NCBI RefSeq assembly: GCF_963676485.1
Contig: NZ_OY781114.1
Coordinates: forward strand, 3,860,501 to 3,924,500
DNA length: 64,000 nt
Direction: 5' to 3'
From: an uncultured Cohaesibacter sp.
GTDB lineage: Bacteria > Pseudomonadota > Alphaproteobacteria > Rhizobiales > Cohaesibacteraceae
Position 1 is the first letter of the stretch, and each line of letters begins with the position of its first letter. A program made the translations under genes and the position numbers. The notes under the pieces were generated by a model. That model searched no databases. It saw only the letters and a list, made by a program, of their open reading frames with translations, and was not told the DNA's origin. Positions 28,021-35,701 of the stretch are shown here, in pieces.

Positions 28021-29631
28021 ATGAAATCTGCTGCTCCTTTTGTCGCAATTGTTTGCGGTGTTTTTGTTGCTCTTGTTGTTGGCATTGCTGCTTTCGGAGA
28101 CCGGATTGGTCTGGGGAATCTGGCGGATGGTATCAACGACAGTTTGTCGTCAGTTACTGCGCTGGTCCTGCCTGAAAAGGAGCGAGCCCAGCCGACGGTT
28201 GAAGCCACCAAGGAAGATGTTGCTTCCAAGCCTGCCAAGATCGATGAAGCCTCAAAGTCTGAACAAGGTGCTCAAACCGAACAAGCGGAGCAGGCATCTG
28301 GCAAACAAGCTGCCGATCTGGCCCCGACCTTTGACATTGTGCGGGTGGAGCCGGATGGCAACACGCTGGTTGCGGGCAGGGCCCAGCCGGGTTGGACTGT
28401 GGAGCTGAAGAACGGGGCGGCTATCCTCTCCAAAGCGGTTGCCAATACCAATGGGGAGTGGGTCATGATCCTGAATGATCCGCTCGGCGAAGGCGTGTCT
28501 GACCTTTCCCTTTCTGCTCAATCGGAAGAGGGGGGCGAGGCGATTAGGTCGCAAAGCTCGGTGACGGTTTCCCGCTCTGCAGAGAAAGACGGCGAACTGC
28601 TAGTCGTTGAAACCGAACCGGGCAAGGCTTCAAAGATTTTGGCCAGCATTGCCAAGCCAAACTCAGAGGACAAGACCTCTGAAGCGACAGAGACCGTGGC
28701 GCAAAATGCGGGAAATTCCGACAATGCCTCAGGCGAGACTACTGAAGGCGCAGCTGTGCAGGTCGCCAGCCTTGAGAATGCTGCCGGTGAAGCCCCTGTT
28801 GAAGGGCATGCTATCAGCAATGGTGTGTCAGAAACAGAGCAGGCTGCCAAACCTGAAGGCTCTGAGCCGAAGGTTACTGCTAGCAAAGATATGGGCACCG
28901 ATGAGCTGATCAAAACAGGCCAAGATTCCAGCCCGGCGCCTACTGCCGCCGCAACCGAAGGCTCTTCGGAGCTGGGTGCCACAGCTTCGGACGTTCTTGG
29001 AAAGCCTGCTGATGATGCCAATAGTGCCGCGCAGTCCATCTCCATTGAGGCCGTAGAGATCGAAGGCGAGATGCTCTTTGTTGCCGGTGTTGCTGAGCCA
29101 TCAGGCTCCGTGCTGCGTCTTTATATCGACAATGGAGAGGTTGCGAGCGGACGCAGCGGTGAAACCGGTCGGTTCCTGTTTGACAAGAAAGTTCCTATTG
29201 ATGCCGGGTCTCACGTTGCCCGAGTGGATCTGCTCGATGGCAGCAATGGTGACGTGTTGACACGCGCCGAGGTGACCTTCAGCAAGCAGGCCGGTGGGCT
29301 GATTGTGAATGCCCAAGGCACTCTGGGCGATATAAATCAGCGCGGTGTAAGCGCGTCGGCCAAGCCCGCTACGGTGGAGACCAAAAAGGTGATCATCCGT
29401 CGCGGTGATAATCTTTGGACGATTGCCCGCCGGGTATATGGTGCCGGCATGCGCTATTCCACGATCTACGATACCAACAATGACCAGATCCGCGATCCAA
29501 ACCTGATTTATCCCGGTCAGGTGTTTGAATTGCCCAAAGGGCAGGATGGCTGGGACAATAATTTTGATGCGGTCGAAAGCCCTGACCTTGGGAAAGTGGT
29601 TTCCCCTTCGGCTGATGCCGCTGCGGGCTGA
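28021..29631 (+). CDS. LysM protein with Ig-like repeats and low-complexity linker
   Basis: A 536-residue protein with an N-terminal hydrophobic anchor (about 5-30), then alternating domains. One Ig-like unit lies at about 100-190 (VEPDGNTLVAGRAQPGWTVEL) and a second at about 345-425 (EGEMLFVAGVAEPSGSVLRLY). Between them is a long Ala/Glu/Ser/Thr-rich spacer. One LysM domain lies near the end (IIRRGDNLWTIARRVYG). LysM binds peptidoglycan, so this is probably a membrane-anchored periplasmic protein reaching into the wall. No catalytic domain is visible. A terminator follows. Confidence 0.88.
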   Translation: MKSAAPFVAIVCGVFVALVVGIAAFGDRIGLGNLADGINDSLSSVTALVLPEKERAQPTVEATKEDVASKPAKIDEASKSEQGAQTEQAEQASGKQAADLAPTFDIVRVEPDGNTLVAGRAQPGWTVELKNGAAILSKAVANTNGEWVMILNDPLGEGVSDLSLSAQSEEGGEAIRSQSSVTVSRSAEKDGELLVVETEPGKASKILASIAKPNSEDKTSEATETVAQNAGNSDNASGETTEGAAVQVASLENAAGEAPVEGHAISNGVSETEQAAKPEGSEPKVTASKDMGTDELIKTGQDSSPAPTAAATEGSSELGATASDVLGKPADDANSAAQSISIEAVEIEGEMLFVAGVAEPSGSVLRLYIDNGEVASGRSGETGRFLFDKKVPIDAGSHVARVDLLDGSNGDVLTRAEVTFSKQAGGLIVNAQGTLGDINQRGVSASAKPATVETKKVIIRRGDNLWTIARRVYGAGMRYSTIYDTNNDQIRDPNLIYPGQVFELPKGQDGWDNNFDAVESPDLGKVVSPSADAAAG

Positions 29632-29659
29632 CCGTGCATCATGGGCATGCAAACAAAAG

Positions 29660-29690
29660 ATGGTCTGAAGCATGCGCTTCAGGCCATTTT
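29660..29690 (+). terminator. Terminator after the LysM gene
   Basis: ATGGTCTGAAGC (29660-29671) pairs with GCTTCAGGCCAT (29676-29687) with one wobble and a four-base loop, followed by TTTT and a further T run. Confidence 0.85.
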
Positions 29691-29753
29691 GCGTTTTGGT
29701 AGCCGCATGAAGGATTTTTCTCACTGCCATGGGTGATCTGGAAGGCTTTTCTT

Positions 29754-29819
29754 ATCGTAAATATGCGATGAAGCCTTGTATTTCCATCGGAGCTTCTTTA
29801 TTAATCGCAATTATGCGAT
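29754..29819. promoter_or_regulatory. Twin 16-bp palindromes, putative ArsR operators
   Basis: ATCGTA-AATA-TGCGAT at 29754-29769 and ATCGCA-ATTA-TGCGAT at 29804-29819 share the same design: six-base inverted arms around four A/T bases. Their starts are exactly 50 bp apart, near five helical turns, so two dimers would sit on nearly the same face of the DNA. They precede the Cys-rich ArsR gene, and the second overlaps its candidate start codon. Binding by this ArsR is inferred. Confidence 0.65.
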
Positions 29820-30231
29820 GAATGATCTGGCCATTTCTGATGGCTCCGGCTGCACCATGGAGAAGGAAATGGCAGAAAGTGGCGATGACACAGGGGAAGG
29901 GCTTTGCGGCGATGTAAAGTCCGACGACTGCTGTTGCGAAGTTGATATGGAGCTTGCACGCGCTTTCAAGGCGCTCGGCCATCCGGCCCGGCTCATGATC
30001 CTTTCCAAACTTGGCGCTCATCAGCATTGTTGCGGGGACATATGCTCCTCTTTGCCTCTGGCCCAGTCCACCGTTTCCCAGCATCTAAAGGTGCTCAGGG
30101 AATGTGGCTTTATCGAATGGCAGACGGCAGGCCCGCAGTCTCATTACCGGGTGAATTCGGAAAAGGTTTCCTGGTTTCTCGCTCGAAGTGAAGCATTTTT
30201 TGCGGGGGACGACGACTCCGCTATCCAATAA
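29818..30231 (+). CDS. Cys-rich ArsR/SmtB-type metalloregulator
   Basis: A winged-helix repressor of 137 residues if it starts at the ATG at 29818; ATGs at 29857 and 29869 are also possible and would free the operator from the start codon. The helix-turn-helix lies in LPLAQSTVSQHLKVLRECGF. It has nine cysteines, including a CCC run at 38-40 and a CCxxxC set at 71, 72 and 76 just before the recognition helix, where metal-sensing ArsR proteins bind their ligand. An Atm1-type exporter follows 72 bases downstream, pointing to metal- or thiol-stress control. Which metal is sensed cannot be read. Confidence 0.88.
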   Translation: MNDLAISDGSGCTMEKEMAESGDDTGEGLCGDVKSDDCCCEVDMELARAFKALGHPARLMILSKLGAHQHCCGDICSSLPLAQSTVSQHLKVLRECGFIEWQTAGPQSHYRVNSEKVSWFLARSEAFFAGDDDSAIQ

Positions 30232-30303
30232 CGATGAAAGCACAATGACCAATGTGCTTTTCTTTCTTTCGGCGCAAGCCGACAATTGCAGGACCAAATT
30301 CTT

Positions 30304-32226
30304 ATGACCAAACCACCTTCCATCTCCAAACCGGAGAGTGAAAGTGCGCATGATATTGATGCAGAAGCGTCTGCATTTTCGACCTTACGCAAATTGTGGC
30401 CCTATATCTGGCCCGCAGATAGAAGCGATTTGAAAAAGCGCGTTGCTCTGGCTGTTGTCGCCCTGGCAATGGGCAAGATTGTCAATGTGCTGACGCCTTA
30501 TTTCTTCAAATGGGCGACGGATGCCTTGACCGACGGCAGCGCGCCCGATGGCGTGGGAGCGCTTGGTTGGCTCAGCATTCCAGTGATGCTGGTCGCCTCC
30601 TATGGCTTGGCGCGGATCATCAATGTCGGTTTCGATCAGATGCGCGATGCCTTGTTTGCCCGTGTCAGTCAGCATGCGGTGCGGAATCTGTCTTTCAAGA
30701 CCTTCGAGCATATGCACAAGCTGTCTTTGCGCTATCATCTGCAACGGCATACCGGTGGGCTTTCGCGCATCATCGAACGGGGAACGCACGCTATTGAAGG
30801 TGTGGTCCGCCACACGATCCTGCACGCGGTGCCCACCTTCTTGCAGTTTATCTTCATGGCTGCGGTGATCGCTTATCAGTTTGACGTCATTTACGTGTTG
30901 ATCGTTGTGGGGATGATCGCGCTTTATGTTGCCTTCACGATCCGGGTGACGTCATGGCGCATCGATATCCGGCGCCGGATGAATGAATCCGATAACGAAG
31001 CCAACTCCAAAGCCGTCGACAGCCTTTTGAACTATGAGACGGTCAAATATTTCGGCAACGAAGATATGGAAAGCACGCGCTATGACAGCTCGCTGGCGGT
31101 CTATCAGAAGGCGGCCATCAGCACATGGGTGTCTCTCGCCTGGCTCAATTTCGGCCAGACCGTGATCTTCTCTATCGGCATGGCGACTTGTATGGGACTG
31201 TCTGCCTATGCGGTTATGCAAGGCACCCAGACCGTTGGTGACTTCGTGCTGATCAACGCGCTCTTGATGCAGCTGGCCATTCCGCTCAACTTTTTCGGCT
31301 CCATGCATCGCGAGATCAAGCAGGGCCTCGTTGACCTTGAAGCCATGTTCAGCCTGATGCGCCAGCCGCCGGAAGTGACGGACAAACCTGCCGCTGAGAA
31401 GCTGGCTGTTGATGGCGGTTCTGTGCGTTTCGACAGTGTTCTGTTCCATTATGATGAGGAGCGGCCCATTCTCCAAGGCGTGAGCTTTGAGGTGCCTGCG
31501 GGCAAAACCGTGGCCATCGTTGGACCTTCCGGGGCGGGCAAATCGACGATTTCGCGCCTGCTTTTCCGCTTCTATGACGTCAGCGGAGGTTCGATTTCCA
31601 TTGACGGGCAGGATATCCGTGATGTGCAGCAGCTGAGCCTGAGGCAGAATATCGGCATGGTGCCGCAGGATACGGTGCTGTTTAACGATACGCTGCTCTA
31701 CAATATCGGCTATGGCCGTCCGTCCGCGCGTCGTGAAGAGATTGAGGATGCAGCGCGCATGGCTCAGATTTCCGATTTCGTCGAGAGCCTGCCCAATGGC
31801 TTTGACACAGAAGTTGGCGAGCGGGGTTTGAAGCTCTCTGGCGGAGAAAAGCAGCGCGTGGCCATTGCGCGCACCATTCTCAAGGCGCCTCCGATTCTGG
31901 TGCTTGATGAAGCCACCTCGGCATTGGATAGTCACACGGAGCAGGAAATTCAGACGGCCTTGGATCAGGTCTCGCAGAATCGAACAACGCTTGTCATCGC
32001 GCACCGTCTATCAACGGTGATTGGCGCCGACGAGATCATTGTTCTTGAAGCGGGCAAGATCAAGGAGCGTGGGCGTCACGCCGAGCTGCTGGCCGAAGGA
32101 GGTCTTTATGCCTCCATGTGGGATCGTCAGCGCGAAGCAAGTGAAGCGGAAGAGCGTCTGCGCAAGGCCGTGGAAGGTGACAATCAGGGCTATCTGCCTG
32201 GCCATGAGTTGCAGCCAGCGGAATGA
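30304..32226 (+). CDS. Atm1/HMT1-type ABC exporter (fused permease-ATPase)
   Basis: A 640-residue half-transporter with a six-helix type I exporter domain (about 45-350) followed by an ATPase domain. Walker A is GPSGAGKST at about 407, the signature is LSGGEKQR at about 510, and the Walker B region is ILVLDEATSALD. The segments LRYHLQRHTGGLSRIIERG, SLLNYETVKYFGNEDMES and the overall length match the ABCB7/Atm1/HMT1 group, which moves glutathione conjugates or glutathione-metal complexes. It follows the Cys-rich ArsR gene and is probably in its operon. The ATG at 30304 has AGGA upstream. Confidence 0.92.
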   Translation: MTKPPSISKPESESAHDIDAEASAFSTLRKLWPYIWPADRSDLKKRVALAVVALAMGKIVNVLTPYFFKWATDALTDGSAPDGVGALGWLSIPVMLVASYGLARIINVGFDQMRDALFARVSQHAVRNLSFKTFEHMHKLSLRYHLQRHTGGLSRIIERGTHAIEGVVRHTILHAVPTFLQFIFMAAVIAYQFDVIYVLIVVGMIALYVAFTIRVTSWRIDIRRRMNESDNEANSKAVDSLLNYETVKYFGNEDMESTRYDSSLAVYQKAAISTWVSLAWLNFGQTVIFSIGMATCMGLSAYAVMQGTQTVGDFVLINALLMQLAIPLNFFGSMHREIKQGLVDLEAMFSLMRQPPEVTDKPAAEKLAVDGGSVRFDSVLFHYDEERPILQGVSFEVPAGKTVAIVGPSGAGKSTISRLLFRFYDVSGGSISIDGQDIRDVQQLSLRQNIGMVPQDTVLFNDTLLYNIGYGRPSARREEIEDAARMAQISDFVESLPNGFDTEVGERGLKLSGGEKQRVAIARTILKAPPILVLDEATSALDSHTEQEIQTALDQVSQNRTTLVIAHRLSTVIGADEIIVLEAGKIKERGRHAELLAEGGLYASMWDRQREASEAEERLRKAVEGDNQGYLPGHELQPAE

Positions 32227-32254
32227 CGCGATTCCCGATTATGGAACAAAAATG

Positions 32255-32294
32255 AAAAAGCCCCGCCAACTCAGGATGTTGGCGGGGCTTTTTT
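32255..32294. terminator. Strong bidirectional terminator
   Basis: AAAAAGCCCCGCCAAC (32255-32270) pairs with GTTGGCGGGGCTTTTT (32278-32293) around a seven-base loop, with T runs on both strands; it serves the ABC exporter gene and possibly the convergent SDR gene. Confidence 0.92.
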
Positions 32295-32384
32295 GTAATT
32301 TGATTCGGGTGCGTTACGACTGAGAATGTGATTCAGCTTTGTGCCCTAACGCCTTGAAATTGGATTCAAAACCGGCCGTGAGGC

Positions 32385-33137
32385 CTAGTCATAAACCGGC
32401 GTGCCATATGTCTTCCAGCTTGCGGAGCGGAAGTCATACATGCGGCCATGTTCCTGACAGTCCGGCACGAGGCAATCCACGATGTGGGGCACAAGCTCGG
32501 TTGGATGCGGCAATGTCATGGGGTCTTCACCCGGAACAGCCTTGGCGCGCATGCCGGTGCGGGTGGCTCCGGGGTTGAAGCAATTCACCTTCACGTTGGT
32601 TTGCTGGATCTCCCCGGCATAGGTGCGGATCATGGCTTCTAGTCCTGCTTTGGAGATCGAATAGATACCCCAATAAGGATTGCATTTATGCGGTGAACCG
32701 GAGGTCATGAAGAGCGCGCGGCCCGCATCGGATTGACGCAGCAGCGGGTCCAGTGAGCGGATCAGGCGCCAGTTGGCAGTCAGGTTCACACCCATCACCT
32801 TTTCCCAATCCTTGACCGGGTCCAGATGCGTGATAGGCGTTACTGCGCCAAGCAGGCCGGCATTGCCAAACAGAATATCAAGCTTGCCCCAGCGTTCGTA
32901 GATCGCTCCGCCGAGGCGGTCGATGGCGTCATAATCCATCAGGTCGAGCGGCACCAGGGTCGTCGCGCCGCCAATCGCTTGAATCTCATCGTCCAGCTCT
33001 TCCAGAGCGCCGACCGTTTTGGCGACGGCGATGATATGGGCACCCTCTTTGGCGAGCGCCAGAGCTGTGTGCCAGCCGATGCCACGAGATGCGCCTGTAA
33101 CGACGGCTATGCGATCTTTGAGACGTTGTTCACTCAT
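32385..33137 (-). CDS. SDR family oxidoreductase
   Basis: A 250-residue classical short-chain dehydrogenase. The NAD(P)-binding motif is TGASRGIG at 14-21, NAG follows in FGNAGLLG, and the catalytic set is Ser in MTSGS with YSISK (Tyr and Lys). The C-terminal end is less conserved. The substrate is unknown. It lies 15 bases downstream of purF on the same strand, an arrangement I recall from Hyphomicrobiales genomes, so it is probably cotranscribed with purF. GAGGATTTGAGCG precedes the ATG. Confidence 0.9.
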   Translation of the reverse strand: MSEQRLKDRIAVVTGASRGIGWHTALALAKEGAHIIAVAKTVGALEELDDEIQAIGGATTLVPLDLMDYDAIDRLGGAIYERWGKLDILFGNAGLLGAVTPITHLDPVKDWEKVMGVNLTANWRLIRSLDPLLRQSDAGRALFMTSGSPHKCNPYWGIYSISKAGLEAMIRTYAGEIQQTNVKVNCFNPGATRTGMRAKAVPGEDPMTLPHPTELVPHIVDCLVPDCQEHGRMYDFRSASWKTYGTPVYD

Positions 33138-33152
33138 CGCTCAAATCCTCTT

Positions 33153-34712
33153 CTAGTCGACCAGCAGGCCAAGGGCTCTGTGATTTTCAGATGCTTCGAG
33201 ATCTTTCAGGCGTGTCGGATAGTCGCCTGTGAAGCAGTGATCGGTAAATTGCGGATTCTTGTTGTCGCGGCCTTCATAGCCACAAGCGCGGTAGATGCCG
33301 TCAATGGAGATGAAGCCAAGGGAATCCGCGCCGATATATTTGCGCATGCCTTCCAGATCATACTGAGCGGCGAGCAGCTTGTCGCGGTCTGGCGTGTCGA
33401 TGCCATAATAATCCGAGTGGGTGATCGGCGGGCTGGCGAGCAGCATATGCACTTCGGTTGCTCCCGCATCGCGCATCATCTGCACAATCTTGGATGAGGT
33501 CGTCCCGCGCACAAGGCTGTCATCCACCAGCACGATCCGTTTACCTTGCACTTGAGACCGGTTGGCAGAGTGTTTGAGGCGCACGCCGAGGGCACGAATC
33601 TGCTGGGTTGGCTCGATGAAGGTTCTACCGACATAATGGTTTCGGACGATGCCCAATTCAAACGGGATGTCCGCTCCCTGTGCGTAGCCCAGTGCGGCGG
33701 GAACGCCGGAATCGGGAACAGGCACAACGACATCCACGTCCAGCGGATGTTCCTTTGCCAACTCACGCCCCATCAGCTTGCGAACTTCATAAACAGAGCG
33801 GCCTGCGATGAACGAGTCCGGACGGGAGAAATAGATATATTCGAAAATATCGAGGCGGGCAGGCTGTTCAGGGAAAGGATGATAGCTCTCGATGCCTTCA
33901 TCCGTACAGACCACCACTTCGCCATTCTTGATTTCGCGAACGAATTCCGCGCCGATCATGTCGAGCGCGCAAGTTTCGGAGGCCAGAACCGGGGAGCCGT
34001 TGAGGTCGCCCAGAACCAGCGGGCGGATGCCAAGCGGGTCGCGTGCGCCGATCAGTTTCTTGCGGGTCAGGGCCACCAGAGCGTAGCCACCTTCCATCTG
34101 GCGAATGCCATCAATGAAGCGGTCGACGATGTTGGATTCGCGGCTCTTGGCGATGAGCTGTAGCACGACTTCGGAGTCCGAGGTGGACTGGAAAATGGCG
34201 CCGCGTTTGATCAGCGATTTGCGCAGGGTCATGGCGTTGGTGAACTGGCCATTATGGGCGACCGCTATGCCGCCGCCTTCCAGCTCTGCAAACAGCGGCT
34301 GAACGTTGCGCAGGGCAGCTCCGCCTGCTGTGGAATAGCGGTTGTGGCCAATGGCATTGTTGCCCGGCAGCTTTGCCATTGTGGCTGGATCGGAATAGTT
34401 ATCACCGACCAGACCGAACCGGCGTTCCAGATGGAAATGCTTGCCGTCATAGGTGGCAATACCCGCCGCTTCCTGTCCGCGATGCTGTAGGGCATGCAGA
34501 CCGAGGGCAGTGAGAGCCGCCGCATCTTCAAAGTTATGGATGCCGAACACGCCGCATTCTTCATGCAGGGTATCGCCTTCGCAGGACCAGTCATCTTGAG
34601 CGGCATCCAGGCAGCCTGCCGAGAGGCTGGATGATTGCTCGCCTGAAGCCGGATTGTTCCGGTCAATAGAGGAGAGGGGGAGAGACGCAGGAGAAAATCC
34701 CTTTACCGACAT
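33153..34712 (-). CDS. purF: Amidophosphoribosyltransferase
   Basis: A 519-residue enzyme that makes 5-phosphoribosylamine from PRPP and glutamine, the first step of purine synthesis. The N-terminal nucleophile hydrolase domain begins at Cys53 (EECGVFGI), which must be exposed by removal of the preceding 52 residues. That Ser-rich propeptide is long, and no alternative ATG, GTG or TTG lies inside it. The phosphoribosyltransferase domain carries the PRPP loop LVDDSLVRGTTS at about 391-402. The C-terminal cysteines expected of an iron-sulfur type were not traced in detail. SDR follows in the likely operon. Confidence 0.96.
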   Translation of the reverse strand: MSVKGFSPASLPLSSIDRNNPASGEQSSSLSAGCLDAAQDDWSCEGDTLHEECGVFGIHNFEDAAALTALGLHALQHRGQEAAGIATYDGKHFHLERRFGLVGDNYSDPATMAKLPGNNAIGHNRYSTAGGAALRNVQPLFAELEGGGIAVAHNGQFTNAMTLRKSLIKRGAIFQSTSDSEVVLQLIAKSRESNIVDRFIDGIRQMEGGYALVALTRKKLIGARDPLGIRPLVLGDLNGSPVLASETCALDMIGAEFVREIKNGEVVVCTDEGIESYHPFPEQPARLDIFEYIYFSRPDSFIAGRSVYEVRKLMGRELAKEHPLDVDVVVPVPDSGVPAALGYAQGADIPFELGIVRNHYVGRTFIEPTQQIRALGVRLKHSANRSQVQGKRIVLVDDSLVRGTTSSKIVQMMRDAGATEVHMLLASPPITHSDYYGIDTPDRDKLLAAQYDLEGMRKYIGADSLGFISIDGIYRACGYEGRDNKNPQFTDHCFTGDYPTRLKDLEASENHRALGLLVD

Positions 34713-35038
34713 GATCGTGAGATCCTTTCAAGTGAAACACTACAGGTTTCAAGTCTTTGTTTGAAAGCAAATCGCTTTTGGCACATACGCTGCCGAAAGG
34801 TGCGAAATGCGAGCAGGCTTTCACAAAGGGAAGGCCCGGAAAAACTGGTGTTCTGATGTCTAGAGCATTATGCACCTAAGTGACCTCAAAAGGGATGCAG
34901 TGGCTCCAGAATGCAGAATGGCGGGAGTGTCCCGCCAATCAAGGTGCTGCCATGTCTATCATAGCGCGCTCATTTCGTCATCTATGCTTTGGTCATTCCG
35001 TATCCTTTTACCGGTTCGAACATGGAATGACCGCATGT
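34713..35038. other. Intergenic region cvpA-purF with two inverted repeats
   Basis: GGTCATTCC (34991-34999) is the perfect inverse of GGAATGACC (35024-35032). TGGCGGGA (34919-34926) pairs with TCCCGCCA (34930-34937). Neither has a T tract on either strand. Both lie between cvpA and purF, which read in the same direction, so they may punctuate the transcript. No purine riboswitch features seen. Confidence 0.45.
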
Positions 35039-35578
35039 CTAGTCGTCCTGTGCCTGCGCTTCCTGATTGAGCTGCAAGGTTTCCTTGATCCGAACTTCCG
35101 GATCATCGGGCAGAAGATTGATCAAGCGATCACCAACCGTATTGAGCAGCGGCTTGGCTTTGGCCTGTGCAATCCATTCGGGCTGTTTATCGCTGGGAAC
35201 GAACCAGTTGAAGAAAACCATGGCGACGGCCATCAGGACGGCGCCACGAATAGCGCCGAAAACGAAGCCAAGGGTTCTGTCCAGCGCACCGATGGAGCTG
35301 TCGAGCACGAAATCGGAAATCTTGATGGTGATGAAGGAAACCACGATCAGCGTGACGAGAAAGATGCCGAGCGCCGTTGCAGCTTGTGCCAGAATTGGCT
35401 CAGGCAGGTAGTTTTTCACATAAGGCAGCAGGGTCCCTGTGAATTTAAGCGTCGTAAAAGCGGCTGCCAGCCAGGCGGCAATCGAAAGGACTTCTCGCAC
35501 GAAGCCACGGATCATGGCCAAAAAAGCTGAGATCAGCAAGACGATAATAAAAATCCCGTCAAGGAGTGTGATGGGCAT
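35039..35578 (-). CDS. CvpA family membrane protein
   Basis: A 179-residue protein with four hydrophobic helices in the first two-thirds, matching CvpA (LDGIFIIVLLISAFLAMIRGFVREVLSI, then the segment GALDRTLGFVFGAIRGA). CvpA was named for colicin V production; related work links it to envelope homeostasis, but the function is unclear. The gene order radA-cvpA-purF is conserved in this group. I chose the ATG at 35578 because CAGGATGA lies upstream and the N-terminus then matches the family. The tail is acidic and Gln-rich. Confidence 0.9.
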   Translation of the reverse strand: MPITLLDGIFIIVLLISAFLAMIRGFVREVLSIAAWLAAAFTTLKFTGTLLPYVKNYLPEPILAQAATALGIFLVTLIVVSFITIKISDFVLDSSIGALDRTLGFVFGAIRGAVLMAVAMVFFNWFVPSDKQPEWIAQAKAKPLLNTVGDRLINLLPDDPEVRIKETLQLNQEAQAQDD

Positions 35579-35701
35579 CGTTAAGTCATCCTGTGTTTGG
35601 CCGAGCACGGGCTGGATGATGATCAGGCCTCGGCGAAATTGGGTTCGTGCCCTTCTATAGGGCTAAGAAAGGGGCAAGAGCAAGGCTTTTTGGGCAACTT
35701 C

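Noticed and set aside
34713-34920. Purine riboswitch before purF
   Set aside because: The conserved three-way-junction loop sequences were not found in the leader.
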